Assembly: GCA_022572355.1 (NCBI GenBank)
Contig: JACZWC010000027.1
Span: 1-60,267, forward strand
Direction of reading: 5' to 3'
Source of the DNA: Bacteroidota bacterium
GTDB lineage: Bacteria > Bacteroidota > Bacteroidia > NORP154
Length of the DNA stretch: 60,267 nucleotides
The notes beneath the pieces were generated by a model. It was not told the origin of the DNA. It saw nothing but the letters and a program-made list of their open reading frames with translations, and made no database searches. Positions 16,342 through 26,024 of this stretch are shown here, one piece after another. The position numbers and the translations under genes are program-made. Position 1 is the stretch's first letter; every line of letters starts with the position of its first letter.

Positions 16342-16493
16342 GTGAATCTCGTTGTGGAAAGTTACCTGAATTACCCTTTCATCTTCTTTCAAAAAATTGT
16401 TAGCAATCTAACCCTTGTCTGCTTTTGGCGGATCAAAAAATGAGTGTGTTAAATCCTTCGTCTAATTATGCATATATCTTGGTCAAAAAAGAT

Positions 16494-16501
16494 TATTTTT
16501 G
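16494..16501 (+). promoter_or_regulatory. TAnnTTTG -7 element of the amidohydrolase operon
   Basis: TATTTTTG, 26 bp before ATG 16528. The nearest TTG (16479-16481) is too close (12 bp) to be the -33 element. Confidence 0.5.
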
Positions 16502-16527
16502 TGCCCCTCTCCAGATAAGGCCCTGAT

Positions 16528-19527
16528 ATGAAAAGGTTGAATTCGATTTTATATTTACTTCTGTTTAGCATGATATCAGTTCATGCACAAGAAACTTTTC
16601 CTGTAAACGGTGTCAACGATAGCAAGCACACAGTATATGCATTCACCGGAGCAAAAATATTCACCAGCTACAACAACTCGATTGACAACGCAACGCTAAT
16701 AGTTAAAGACGGAAAAATAGTTCAAGCAGGAGTAGCAATTGCTGTACCTGTTGAAGCCGTTGTGAGGAAGCTAGACGGCAAATTCATCTATCCTTCATTC
16801 ATAGATATATATTCGACCTATGGCTTGCCCAAAATATCGGATCCTAAAGAACGTCGCAAACCTCAGATTGAATCCAAGACTAAAGGTGCATACAATTGGA
16901 ATGAAGCAATAAAATCTGAAAAAGTTGCCGCGGAAAACTTTAAGCTCAATGAAAAACAATCGAAAAAGTTGCGTGAGCTTGGATTTGGGGCGGTACTTTC
17001 GTTTTGTAATGATGGCATTGCCAGGGGAACCTCAGTATTTGTGACCTTAAACAATACATCTGAGCAGGAAGTAATACTCAAAGGAGAAGCAGCAGCACAC
17101 TACTCCTTCTATAAAGGAACTTCTCAACAGGATTACCCGTCTTCTTTAATGGGATCAATTGCGCTGCTTCGTCAAACGTATCTGGATGCTAAGTGGTATA
17201 GAAAATCGAAAAGGAAAAATGAAACGAATCTATCCCTGGAAGCATTCAACAGAATTCAAAATTTGCCCCAAATATTTGAGGTTGATGATAAGTACACTTT
17301 GCTTAGAGCAGACAAAGTAGGGGATGAGTTTGGAGTGCAATACATCTTTAAAGCTGGTGTCGACGGTTACCAGCGAATTGAAGATTTGAAGAATACGGGG
17401 GCTGCGTTTATTTTGCCTTTAACTTTCCCAAAAGCATACAATACCAATAATCCATATGACGCGCTGCAAATTTCGCTGGCTAAAATGAAGCATTGGGAGA
17501 TGGCGCCAACCAATCCGGGAATATTTGAAAAGAATGGATTAACATTTGCCATCTCTGCAATCGACCTGGAAGAAGATGACGACTTCTGGGCAAAGCTTCG
17601 TGTTGCTATATCTCACGGACTCAGTGAAACACAAGCCTTGAAATCCTTAACCTACACGCCGGCACAATTGCTAAAGCAGCATCATTCGATCGGGAGCCTT
17701 AAAAAGGGTATGATTGCCAATTTCATCATAACATCTGGAAATATTTTTGATGAGGAAAGCGTCATTTATGAAAACTGGATACAGGGTCGGCAGCATGTGA
17801 TAAAAGATATGGATGCTATCGATATCAGTGGGAAATACGATCTGAAAGCGGGAAGCGCAAAACACATCCTCTCGATAAAAGGGGATCAGGAGAATTCCGA
17901 AGGCAGCATCGAAGTGAACGATTCGACAAAGATAGAGGTGAAGGTCGAGGTTGAGGGAAAGCTGGTTACGCTCTCATTTAAACAGAATATCAAGTCGGAA
18001 GGCATTATCCGTTTAGCAGGTGAGGTAAATGGTACGGTGATGAAAGGAAAGGGTCAGCTTCCGGATGGTAAATGGGTAATGTGGAGTGCTTCCAGAACCG
18101 GCGACATTAAGGAGGATGAAGAAGATGAGGAAACCGACTCACCTCCAGAAATTGGGGAGCTCTACTATCCTAACATGGCGTATGGCTGGACCATTAAACC
18201 AAAGGCGGAGACAGTTCACATTAAAAATGCAACCGTTTGGACGAACGAAAAGGATGGGATATTGGAAGAGACCGATGTTATCCTTCAAAATGGTGTGATC
18301 GGAAATATAGGTAAAAGTCTGGCCACACCGAGTGGAGCGAAAGTAATTGATGGAAAAGGACTTCATCTTACTGCGGGCATTGTTGATGAGCACTCCCATA
18401 TTGCTATCGATGGTGGTGTAAATGAGTCAGGACAATCCGTAAGTGCAGAGGTGAGTATTTCAGATGTGATTAATGGTGACAATATTAATATTTACCGGCA
18501 GCTTGCAGGAGGGGTGACTTCTGCGCAATTGTTGCATGGATCTGCCAATGTGATCGGGGGACAGTCAGGTATAATTAAGTTTAGGTGGGGCTCCTCTCCG
18601 GAAGAAATGAAAATCAAGGGAGCTGATGGGTTCATCAAATTCGCCTTGGGAGAGAATGTCAAACAATCCAATTGGGGAGATACCAAAACGATACGTTACC
18701 CACAATCGAGAATGGGTGTTGAACAGGTTTTCTACGATGCTTTCCTGCGAGCTAAAGAATATGAGATTGCCTGGAAGAAATTCAATTCCTTGTCGAGCAA
18801 GCAAAAGGCATCTGCAAAGAGGCCAAGAAAGGATTTGGAGCTGGAAACACTGGTCGATATTCTCAATAGCAAAAGATTTGTCACCTGCCACTCATACTCT
18901 CAATCTGAAATTAACATGTTGATGCATGTGGCTGATTCTATGGGATTTGCAATCAATACGTTTACGCACATCCTTGAAGGATATAAGGTTGCGGACAAGA
19001 TGAAGGCTCATGGTGTTGGAGCGTCAACCTTTTCAGATTGGTGGGCCTATAAGTTCGAAGTTAACGACGCAATTCCTTACAACGCCGCCATATTGCTAGA
19101 GCAAGGAGTAATAACGGCCTACAATTCTGATGATTCTGAAATGGCAAGAAGATTAAATCAGGAAGCTGCAAAAGCGGTTAAGTATGGAGGTGTTTCGGAA
19201 GAGGAAGCCCTGAAGATTGTAACACTGAATCCTGCCAAGTTGCTTCATTTGGATCATAGGCTGGGGAGCATCAAGGTGGGCAAAGACGCCGATATAGTAT
19301 TGTGGACAGACAACCCACTATCGATATATGCTAGAGTGGTAAAGACATTTGTGGACGGAATCTGCTATTACGACGTGAAAGAAGATGAGAAATTGAGGGA
19401 GTCAATTGCTGTGGAAAGGGCGCGATTGATACAGAAAATGATAAAGGCCAATGAAGATGGAGAGGGAGGCGGCGACGGTGGTGAGGATGAAAATGAAGAA
19501 TATAACTGTAAGAGTATAGGATTATGA
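16528..19527 (+). CDS. Double-domain amidohydrolase, periplasmic
   Basis: This 999-residue protein has a signal peptide (1-21, ending VHAQ) and two amidohydrolase-like halves. The C-terminal half (about 565-975) keeps the metal-dependent site: HSH (H622, H624) after GIVDE, H788 (FVTCHSYSQ), H814 (FTHILEG) and D868 (NSDDSE), then the closing NPAKLLHLDHRLGSIKVGKDADIVLW. The N-terminal half (about 35-430) has the fold edges (GKFIYPSFIDIYS, GSLKKGMIANFIIT) but lacks HxH and is probably catalytically dead. It belongs near the imidazolonepropionase-related group; the substrate is unknown. The stop overlaps the start of the next gene (ATGA). Confidence 0.88.
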   Translation: MKRLNSILYLLLFSMISVHAQETFPVNGVNDSKHTVYAFTGAKIFTSYNNSIDNATLIVKDGKIVQAGVAIAVPVEAVVRKLDGKFIYPSFIDIYSTYGLPKISDPKERRKPQIESKTKGAYNWNEAIKSEKVAAENFKLNEKQSKKLRELGFGAVLSFCNDGIARGTSVFVTLNNTSEQEVILKGEAAAHYSFYKGTSQQDYPSSLMGSIALLRQTYLDAKWYRKSKRKNETNLSLEAFNRIQNLPQIFEVDDKYTLLRADKVGDEFGVQYIFKAGVDGYQRIEDLKNTGAAFILPLTFPKAYNTNNPYDALQISLAKMKHWEMAPTNPGIFEKNGLTFAISAIDLEEDDDFWAKLRVAISHGLSETQALKSLTYTPAQLLKQHHSIGSLKKGMIANFIITSGNIFDEESVIYENWIQGRQHVIKDMDAIDISGKYDLKAGSAKHILSIKGDQENSEGSIEVNDSTKIEVKVEVEGKLVTLSFKQNIKSEGIIRLAGEVNGTVMKGKGQLPDGKWVMWSASRTGDIKEDEEDEETDSPPEIGELYYPNMAYGWTIKPKAETVHIKNATVWTNEKDGILEETDVILQNGVIGNIGKSLATPSGAKVIDGKGLHLTAGIVDEHSHIAIDGGVNESGQSVSAEVSISDVINGDNINIYRQLAGGVTSAQLLHGSANVIGGQSGIIKFRWGSSPEEMKIKGADGFIKFALGENVKQSNWGDTKTIRYPQSRMGVEQVFYDAFLRAKEYEIAWKKFNSLSSKQKASAKRPRKDLELETLVDILNSKRFVTCHSYSQSEINMLMHVADSMGFAINTFTHILEGYKVADKMKAHGVGASTFSDWWAYKFEVNDAIPYNAAILLEQGVITAYNSDDSEMARRLNQEAAKAVKYGGVSEEEALKIVTLNPAKLLHLDHRLGSIKVGKDADIVLWTDNPLSIYARVVKTFVDGICYYDVKEDEKLRESIAVERARLIQKMIKANEDGEGGGDGGEDENEEYNCKSIGL

Positions 19528-20831
19528 TGAAGCAGTTTCTGGTAATAGTTTTCTTGTTAAGCTCGCTGCTACGGGTAAGTAACGCCCAGGTTCCAGTTCC
19601 TGCCTCAGATCAGAAGGGAACCATCCTATTGATGAATGCCACTGCACATCTGGGTACCGGGAAAGTTATCGATCAATCGGCTATAGCATTCAAAGATGGA
19701 AAACTCACAATGGTAGCCGACGCAAAAACCATTAAACTAGACAAAAGAGCTTTTGACACAATTATTGATCTCAGCGGTAAGCATATATATCCCGGATTTA
19801 TTGCACCCAATTCAACTTTAGGACTCATTGAAATAGGAGCGGTTAGAGCTACCAGAGACATGGTGGAAGTGGGAAGCTTAAATCCCCATGCGAGAGCTAT
19901 TATTGCATATACCACAGATTCAAAGATTACACCGACCGTCAGATCAAATGGTGTGCTAATGGCGCAAATTACTCCAAGGGGTTCTATAATATCCGGAACA
20001 TCTTCTATTGTGGAGCTAGAGGGTTGGAACTGGGAAGATGCAGTTTACAAGATGGATGATGGCGTTCACCTCAATTGGCCGAAAAGCTATCGTTCAACCG
20101 GATGGAGTGGCGCCGAGAAGGAAGATGCTGATAAGAAGGAGAATGAAAATATTGAGAAGTTAAAAACACTGTTTAAAGACGCGAAAGCATATAGCCTTAC
20201 GAAAAATCCGGTGGAGATGAACTTGAAGCTGGAGGCAATGAAAGGGTTGTTTGATGGATCGAAGGGTTTATTCATTCACGTAAATGATGTGAAGGGAATT
20301 ATGCAAGCAATTGATTTCTCAAAGGAATATGCTGTAAAAAAGATGGTCATTGTTGGAGGGGCAGATTCATGGATGGTAACTGATAAGTTGAAGGAGGAAA
20401 ATATTGCAGTAATTGTGAGGAGAATTCACAGCAAGCCGAGAAGACAGGATGCCGATGTGGACCTACCATACCGACTGCCAAAATTGCTTTCCGATGCGGG
20501 TATATTGTTCTGCTTGGAGAATTCAGGAGGTATGGAGGCCATGGGTACCAGAAATTTACCTTTTTATGCGGGAACCGCCGCAGCCTATGGCCTTTCAAAA
20601 GAAGAGGCGTTGATGGCCATCACTTCTAATACGGCAAAAATTTTGGGCATCGACAAATCAGTTGGTTCATTGGTTGTCGGCCTGGATGCAACCTTGATCG
20701 TTTCAAATGGCGATGCCCTCGATATGAAATCGAACGATATTGAAATGGCATACGTCAGGGGGAAGTTGATTGATTTAGACAATCACCAGAAGGGTCTTTA
20801 TAGAAAGTTCAAAAAGAAGTACGAGAAATAG
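19524..20831 (+). CDS. Amidohydrolase-like protein lacking metal ligands
   Basis: This 435-residue protein has a signal peptide (1-22, ending SNAQ) and an amidohydrolase-fold chain with GKHIYPGFIAPNSTLG where active members have GxxDxHxH, so the first two metal ligands are absent. The end of the fold is normal (TSNTAKILGIDKSVGSLVVGLDATLIVSNGD, in parts). It is homologous to the N-terminal half of its neighbour. ATG 19524 overlaps the upstream stop by four bases, and a second ATG at 19527 is also possible. The coupling suggests a stoichiometric partner, perhaps a pseudo-enzyme subunit. Confidence 0.85.
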   Translation: MMKQFLVIVFLLSSLLRVSNAQVPVPASDQKGTILLMNATAHLGTGKVIDQSAIAFKDGKLTMVADAKTIKLDKRAFDTIIDLSGKHIYPGFIAPNSTLGLIEIGAVRATRDMVEVGSLNPHARAIIAYTTDSKITPTVRSNGVLMAQITPRGSIISGTSSIVELEGWNWEDAVYKMDDGVHLNWPKSYRSTGWSGAEKEDADKKENENIEKLKTLFKDAKAYSLTKNPVEMNLKLEAMKGLFDGSKGLFIHVNDVKGIMQAIDFSKEYAVKKMVIVGGADSWMVTDKLKEENIAVIVRRIHSKPRRQDADVDLPYRLPKLLSDAGILFCLENSGGMEAMGTRNLPFYAGTAAAYGLSKEEALMAITSNTAKILGIDKSVGSLVVGLDATLIVSNGDALDMKSNDIEMAYVRGKLIDLDNHQKGLYRKFKKKYEK

Positions 20832-20836
20832 AAGGC

Positions 20837-21862
20837 TTAATTGATCCAAACCTCGGTCCCCTCCGTGCAGTTGTTGCACATCTCTATGTTTCCGCGGGAA
20901 AGCAACACAGCAGATCTGAATTCCTTGTACTTCTCATTGCTCCAAACAGCGCTCAGCGTCTGCCCCGTAAGTTCTCCCATGCTGTATTGTGCATCTTTAT
21001 CAAAGCAACAAGGGATTACTTTACCATCCCAGGTGATCACACAAGAGTGCCAGAGCTTCCAGCAATGGTTGAGTAGTTGGTTTTTAATCTTGTAGGATCC
21101 GTCATCTTGCTTTTTATACCTGGAAAAGCTCTCATCCTCCGGAATTAACGGATTCCCATTTTTGTAATCATAGATCTGGGCGGATTTAAATCGCACCTCA
21201 TCTACACCAAGGCTCTCCGCCAATGATTTGACGTCATGAATCTGGTGTTCATTGGGTTTCACCACCAAATATTGAAAGATGATGTTGGGAGTGTTAGACT
21301 TCAACTTCTTCTTCCATTTAATCACATTTCTGGTTCCCTCTAACACCTTTTCGATTTTGCCTCCTTTGCGATATGATTCGTAGACCTCCTGGGTGGTTCC
21401 GTCAATGGAAATTATCAACCTGTCAAGGCCAGATTCAACAGTAGCTTTTGCATTCTTATCATCCAAATAGTGTGCATTTGTGGAGGTAGCCGTGTAAATT
21501 CCTTTTTTGGAAGCATATTTTACCATATCCAGAAAGTGGGGATTTAAATAGGGCTCTCCCTGAAAGTAGAAAATCAGGTAGGTGACATTCTTATAAACGC
21601 TTTCAATCGTCTGTTCAAAAAATGCAGGATCGAGCATGCCTGTTGGCCTGGTAAATGATCTCAGTCCACTCGGGCACTCCGGGCAGCGCAAATTGCATGA
21701 AGTTGTGGGTTCCACAGAAATGCTGATCGGCTGTCCCCATACATAGGGATTGTGCGTCCACTTTGAAAGGTAATAGCTACTAACCACTTTGGTTGCATTG
21801 AAAACCTTTCGTGGCGTTAGCTTGGAAAGAAAATTAATGCTATCTGTTATAGTTCCGTTCAA
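20837..21862 (-). CDS. Radical SAM/SPASM protein
   Basis: This 341-residue protein has the radical SAM cluster motif CNLRCPEC (CxxxCxxC, about 56-63) after VEPTTS. A C-terminal SPASM-type region carries further cysteines: CWKLWHSC, PCCFD and CNNC. SPASM proteins modify peptides or other substrates with auxiliary Fe-S clusters; no peptide precursor is seen next to it. The start codon is TTG at 21860-21862, since the upstream frame is closed by TAG four codons before and no ATG fits. The gene converges on the amidohydrolase gene with a 5-bp gap. Confidence 0.88.
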   Translation of the reverse strand: MNGTITDSINFLSKLTPRKVFNATKVVSSYYLSKWTHNPYVWGQPISISVEPTTSCNLRCPECPSGLRSFTRPTGMLDPAFFEQTIESVYKNVTYLIFYFQGEPYLNPHFLDMVKYASKKGIYTATSTNAHYLDDKNAKATVESGLDRLIISIDGTTQEVYESYRKGGKIEKVLEGTRNVIKWKKKLKSNTPNIIFQYLVVKPNEHQIHDVKSLAESLGVDEVRFKSAQIYDYKNGNPLIPEDESFSRYKKQDDGSYKIKNQLLNHCWKLWHSCVITWDGKVIPCCFDKDAQYSMGELTGQTLSAVWSNEKYKEFRSAVLLSRGNIEMCNNCTEGTEVWIN

Positions 21863-21883
21863 TTGTTCCAGATTCTAGGCCTA

Positions 21884-21952
21884 CGAATTACGAATTTTTT
21901 CGAATTTACGAATTGATGTTAGAAATTCCTTTCAAGGATTATTCGTAATTCG
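21884..21952. repeat. Inverted repeat, perfect 12-bp arms
   Basis: CGAATTACGAAT (21884-21895) faces ATTCGTAATTCG (21941-21952), with further partial repeats of ATTCG on both sides. It fills the gap between the radical SAM gene and the lipoprotein gene. Confidence 0.65.
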
Positions 21953-21980
21953 CACATATTCGTTATTCGTTGATTTTTTA

Positions 21981-23309
21981 TTAATAGTTTCTATAGAACT
22001 CCTTAACCTTAAACGTAAGCTGATCATAAATAGGTTTCGTAAATTCTATGAATAAAGTCTGCGGAGGAGGTGGGGGAATCTCCTTACCACCAACCGCCTG
22101 TCTCTGCGCACCGCTAAGTGCGCGTCCATCGCCGTTATAGTACCCCCATTCACATGTCCAGGAATATGTTCCTGGAAATTTCTCTTGGGTAAGCACTCTG
22201 TCCGTCTTGGCATCGACAATTTTGAAATCCAACAATCCTTTTGAGATAATAGTTTTAGTTGTCAAAAACAATATGGCTTTCACCGTACCTGTAATTATCT
22301 CAGGCTTTGTTTCAGAAGATCCCCCGCCACTGGGCGTAGTCGTCTTGCAAGAACCGAGATAGTCTCCGTGGCTTGCATGGTCCGACCAGGAATTTACAGT
22401 TACCGACTTTGTTTTAGACTTTTCTGATTTGGGCCCGGATTTGTGACAAATGGTAATCTTATCTTCTCCCGACCTGACCTTGTTTCCCACTTTGATTCCC
22501 ATTATCACATTGTCTTTTGTAAGATGAATTTCCTTCTCTTTAACATGGGTTTGGCCCACCATGAAATCATCAAATACAATTTTTAAAATATGATCTGGAT
22601 TGTCCAGGCCTATGGATTTGGCCTCTGCTGTAGTATAGAATTTTACAAATTCACTCGATGGCATGGAACCCAGAAATTCATTGATCTTGTTATCGAAAAA
22701 CTCGTTAGATAACTCGAATGTTCTCGAGTGCATGGGTATAGGTTCTGCAATCACCTTCAGCGTAGCAAGGAATTTGGACTCAACCAGCAAATCATCGATA
22801 TCCTTGTAGTTAGGATATAAATTCCTGCATCTCTTAAATTCAAAATATGCTCGTTTTGCATTTTCACGGCCATCTTTTTCCAGTAACTCCTTCCCGTGAA
22901 CATAAAAATATTCAGCCGCCTTTTTCTTTGCGTTTATTATTTCTTCATCATAATTAACCATCTTAAACTGGATAATTCTTCCCGTACTCATTATTTCCAA
23001 TGGGATCACAGATTTGACAAGATTTTGCCGGATCTTCATCTTATTGAACCGATTGTACACTTCGTCCCACATATCAGGATTTCCTTCCAGTTTTAAGAAG
23101 TCAATCCGCTCGTTGTCCCTGTTGTTGGCTTTGATGTAAGCTTCTTCCAGTACCAATATTTCCTTCTCTTTTGTCGGTTTTTTGCGAAGTTTCTTGACAG
23201 ACTTTTTTATAGCCAGATCGTACCGTCCGGTTTGCAGGTATTTTTTAGAGCTGGTACATGCAGTGAACAAAAATATGGCTAGTAAAAAGTAGATAATGTA
23301 TTTCTTCAT
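21981..23309 (-). CDS. Lipoprotein with CH...HGD...C segment
   Basis: From ATG 23309 the protein has 442 residues and begins with a lipoprotein signal (MKKYIIYFLLAIFLFTAC, modified Cys 18). A basic, TPR-like helical region (about 25-210) follows. Near residue 300-345 lies a segment with KITICHKSG, about twelve Lys/Ser-rich residues, VTVNSW, then HASHGDYLGSC: the pattern CHxxG...H..HGDxxGxC. Here the CH half and the HGD half are joined by a basic loop. Two His pairs and two Cys could bind a metal or haem. No known enzyme is recognised. An upstream in-frame ATG (23441) would place 44 hydrophobic residues before the signal and is rejected. Confidence 0.8.
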   Translation of the reverse strand: MKKYIIYFLLAIFLFTACTSSKKYLQTGRYDLAIKKSVKKLRKKPTKEKEILVLEEAYIKANNRDNERIDFLKLEGNPDMWDEVYNRFNKMKIRQNLVKSVIPLEIMSTGRIIQFKMVNYDEEIINAKKKAAEYFYVHGKELLEKDGRENAKRAYFEFKRCRNLYPNYKDIDDLLVESKFLATLKVIAEPIPMHSRTFELSNEFFDNKINEFLGSMPSSEFVKFYTTAEAKSIGLDNPDHILKIVFDDFMVGQTHVKEKEIHLTKDNVIMGIKVGNKVRSGEDKITICHKSGPKSEKSKTKSVTVNSWSDHASHGDYLGSCKTTTPSGGGSSETKPEIITGTVKAILFLTTKTIISKGLLDFKIVDAKTDRVLTQEKFPGTYSWTCEWGYYNGDGRALSGAQRQAVGGKEIPPPPPQTLFIEFTKPIYDQLTFKVKEFYRNY

Positions 23310-23344
23310 AATTAGGTTTTTGGTGTTCAAATCAAACATTAAGC

Positions 23345-23352
23345 CAAAAATA
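23345..23352 (-). promoter_or_regulatory. TAnnTTTG -7 element of the lipoprotein gene
   Basis: TATTTTTG on the minus strand, 35 bp before ATG 23309. It supports that start rather than the one at 23441. Confidence 0.5.
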
Positions 23353-23474
23353 TAGATTTTGAATATGAATATGAATCTGAAATGAATCTCTTTACTACGA
23401 CTAATCGGGTGGCTTACTGGAAATATTATTTTTCTCCACATGTAACATTGAACTCTTGTCAGCCTCCGGCGGAT

Positions 23475-23557
23475 AAATCTGCAATTTCTTTCTCATTGGT
23501 TTATTAACTTGTATATTTGCTCTCACACCTGATTCAAATCTGATAATTTGCAGATTT
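23475..23557. promoter_or_regulatory. TAnnTTTG box flanked by an inverted repeat
   Basis: TATATTTG (23512-23519) is the likely -7 element of the RND gene. It lies between AAATCTGCAA (23475-23484) and TTGCAGATTT (23548-23557), perfect 10-bp arms that could bring two operator halves around the promoter. Confidence 0.45.
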
Positions 23558-23582
23558 CAATACGTGTAATTTCCTACGTTAG

Positions 23583-26018
23583 ATGTGGACATTTCTAGCC
23601 AATTTTACATTAAAGAATAGAGCTGCGATTCTAGTAGCCTTAGGATTATTGACAATATTCATGGGCTATAAGGCAACCCAGGTTGAGCTTGATTATAATT
23701 TGCCCAGATTACTTCCTGATAACGATTCTACCAATATCGCATATAACAATTTCAAGAAAATATTCGGATCACAGGGCAATGTGGTGGTTTTGGGAATCAA
23801 GGATGAGAAATTGTATCAGCTTGAGCATTTTAATGCCTGGTATGAGATGGGCAATCGGATCATAGAAATTGAGGGAGTAGAGGCCGTAGCATCCATTGCT
23901 CACCTTTTCAACCTTTACAAGAATACCGAAGAGCGAAAATTTGAATTCAGACAACTGGTTACCGAAAAACCCACCACTCAACTTGAAGTAGATAGTTTGA
24001 AGAAACTTATCATGTCACTGCGGTTTTACGATGGAATAATATACAACAGGGAAAGTGGGGCATCTCTAATGGCCATAACGCTGGACAGGTCGGTAGTAAA
24101 TTCGGAAAACCGAAAACATTTACTTTATGCCATTCGGGATGAAATAGAAGTATTTGAAGGTAAACAGGGAATTGATATCAAATATTCGGGATTGCCATAT
24201 ATCAGGACGGGTATTACCGTTCTGCTTAAGCGGGAAATGAAGCTGTTTACGTTTCTTGCTGCGCTTTTCGCGGCAATCATCTTGTACTTGTTTTTTAGGT
24301 CATTTAGGGTGGTCGCTTTTTCTCTTCTCATCGTTATTATTGGTGTTATCTGGTCTATTGGCTCACTGAGCCTGTTTGGATTTAAAATCACCGGACTTTC
24401 CGCGCTGCTGCCTCCGTTAATAATTATCATAGGTATTACCAATTGTATTTATTTACTCAATAATTTTCACGACGAATTTAGAACTCATGGCGATAAAGAG
24501 AAAGCGTTAAAAAAAATGGTACTTAAGATAGGTAGCGCAACCTTCATGACCAACGCAACTACGGCAATTGGTTTTGCAACATTCATGCTCACAGGTTCTC
24601 AGGTATTAAAAGAATTCGGCCTGGTGGCATCGATGAATATCTTGCTCATTTTTGTTCTCTCCATATTAATGATACCTATTATCTACAGTTACCTTCCTCC
24701 GCCAAAAGCAAGACATACGAAGCACCTTGATTATAAAGGTGTTGCAAAAGTGCTACAAGTATTTACCAATATTGTGATTAACCATCGTAAAGTGGTTTAC
24801 CTGATCACCATTCTTGTCATTTTTATTGGCATTTATGGTGTGACCAAGATGGAAACTACCGGTAATTTATCAGATGATTTACCAAAAAATGATCCTGCGA
24901 AAATCGATCTGCAATTTTTCGAGGATAATTTTGGAGGCGTTATGCCATTTGAGATTCTGATTGACACCAAAAAGAAGCGCGGAGTAATGAAACTATCTAC
25001 CATTGTGAAAATGGATCAACTTGAAGATGTCCTAAGAGGTTATCCAGAGTTCTCTTCGCCAATATCGGTTGTCGAAGTAGTTAAATTCTCCAAGCAAGCT
25101 TACTATGGAGGTAATGAAAGCAGGTATTCTTTGCCTGATAATCAACAGAAGAATTTTATACTGTCCTATGCATCTAAAGAATTCAAGGAGAAAAAGTTCT
25201 TGAATACGCTTATGGATAGCACAAAGCAAATGGCGAGGATAAGCGTTCGCATGGCTGACCTAGGGACTCATGAAATCCAAAGAGTAATGGACGAGCTTCG
25301 TGTGCAGATTGATTCAATATTTGATCCTGAGAAATTCAAGGTAACACTTACGGGTACGACAGTGGTTTATCTCATGGGAACAAGTTACCTGGTAAAGGGA
25401 TTGTTTATTAGTCTTGGATTGGCAATCTTCCTGATTTCTCTCCTGATGGCGGGGATGTTTTACTCTTTCAGGATGGTATTGGTTTCTTTGATTCCCAATT
25501 TGATTCCGCTTCTTCTTACGGCGTCAATAATGGGGTATTTCGGCATATCCATAAAGCCATCCACTATTCTGGTTTTCAGCGTTGCTTTAGGGATATCAGT
25601 GGATAATACCATACACTTCTTAGCAAAATACCGCCAGGAACTTAAGGCATCGACTGGAACAATTCATGATGCTGTTATTACTGCGCTAAATGAAACGGGA
25701 ATAAGCATCATATACACATTCATTGTGCTGCTCTTTGGTTTCGGAATATTCGCATTTTCTGATTTTGGTGGTACTCAAGCGCTCGGTATGTTAGTTTCCA
25801 TCACCTTGTTTATGGCTGTATTGGCCAATTTATTGTTCCTGCCTTCGTTATTGCTATCATTGGAGAAGGCAATAACAACGAAATCATTTAAGGATCCGGC
25901 TGTGCGAATGTTTGAAGACGACGATATTGAATTGAAAGAATTGGAAATCGGTTCGGGCTCTAAAAATGGAAATGGTGAAGAAAGAACTTCGAGTGAATCA
26001 CTATCTTCTGAAAATTAA
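23583..26018 (+). CDS. RND/MMPL-family transporter
   Basis: This 811-residue inner-membrane protein has twelve helices in two MMPL-type halves: one helix near residue 20, a periplasmic domain, helices between about 220 and 395, then a second set with helices near 410, 605-700 and 725-765. The conserved GxxxDN-type segment VALGISVDNTIHFLAKY occurs in the second half. The last 50 residues are acidic and cytoplasmic. It resembles hydrophobe/amphiphile exporters (HpnN and MmpL relatives) more than drug-efflux AcrB. It is followed after 6 bp by rmlA, so it heads an operon reaching polyprenyl synthase. A lipid substrate is a guess from this context and from the PKS nearby. Confidence 0.88.
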   Translation: MWTFLANFTLKNRAAILVALGLLTIFMGYKATQVELDYNLPRLLPDNDSTNIAYNNFKKIFGSQGNVVVLGIKDEKLYQLEHFNAWYEMGNRIIEIEGVEAVASIAHLFNLYKNTEERKFEFRQLVTEKPTTQLEVDSLKKLIMSLRFYDGIIYNRESGASLMAITLDRSVVNSENRKHLLYAIRDEIEVFEGKQGIDIKYSGLPYIRTGITVLLKREMKLFTFLAALFAAIILYLFFRSFRVVAFSLLIVIIGVIWSIGSLSLFGFKITGLSALLPPLIIIIGITNCIYLLNNFHDEFRTHGDKEKALKKMVLKIGSATFMTNATTAIGFATFMLTGSQVLKEFGLVASMNILLIFVLSILMIPIIYSYLPPPKARHTKHLDYKGVAKVLQVFTNIVINHRKVVYLITILVIFIGIYGVTKMETTGNLSDDLPKNDPAKIDLQFFEDNFGGVMPFEILIDTKKKRGVMKLSTIVKMDQLEDVLRGYPEFSSPISVVEVVKFSKQAYYGGNESRYSLPDNQQKNFILSYASKEFKEKKFLNTLMDSTKQMARISVRMADLGTHEIQRVMDELRVQIDSIFDPEKFKVTLTGTTVVYLMGTSYLVKGLFISLGLAIFLISLLMAGMFYSFRMVLVSLIPNLIPLLLTASIMGYFGISIKPSTILVFSVALGISVDNTIHFLAKYRQELKASTGTIHDAVITALNETGISIIYTFIVLLFGFGIFAFSDFGGTQALGMLVSITLFMAVLANLLFLPSLLLSLEKAITTKSFKDPAVRMFEDDDIELKELEIGSGSKNGNGEERTSSESLSSEN

Positions 26019-26024
26019 ATAAAC

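Noticed and set aside
23310..23441. 44-residue N-terminal extension of the lipoprotein
   Set aside because: It would bury the lipoprotein signal, and a TAnnTTTG box lies inside it.
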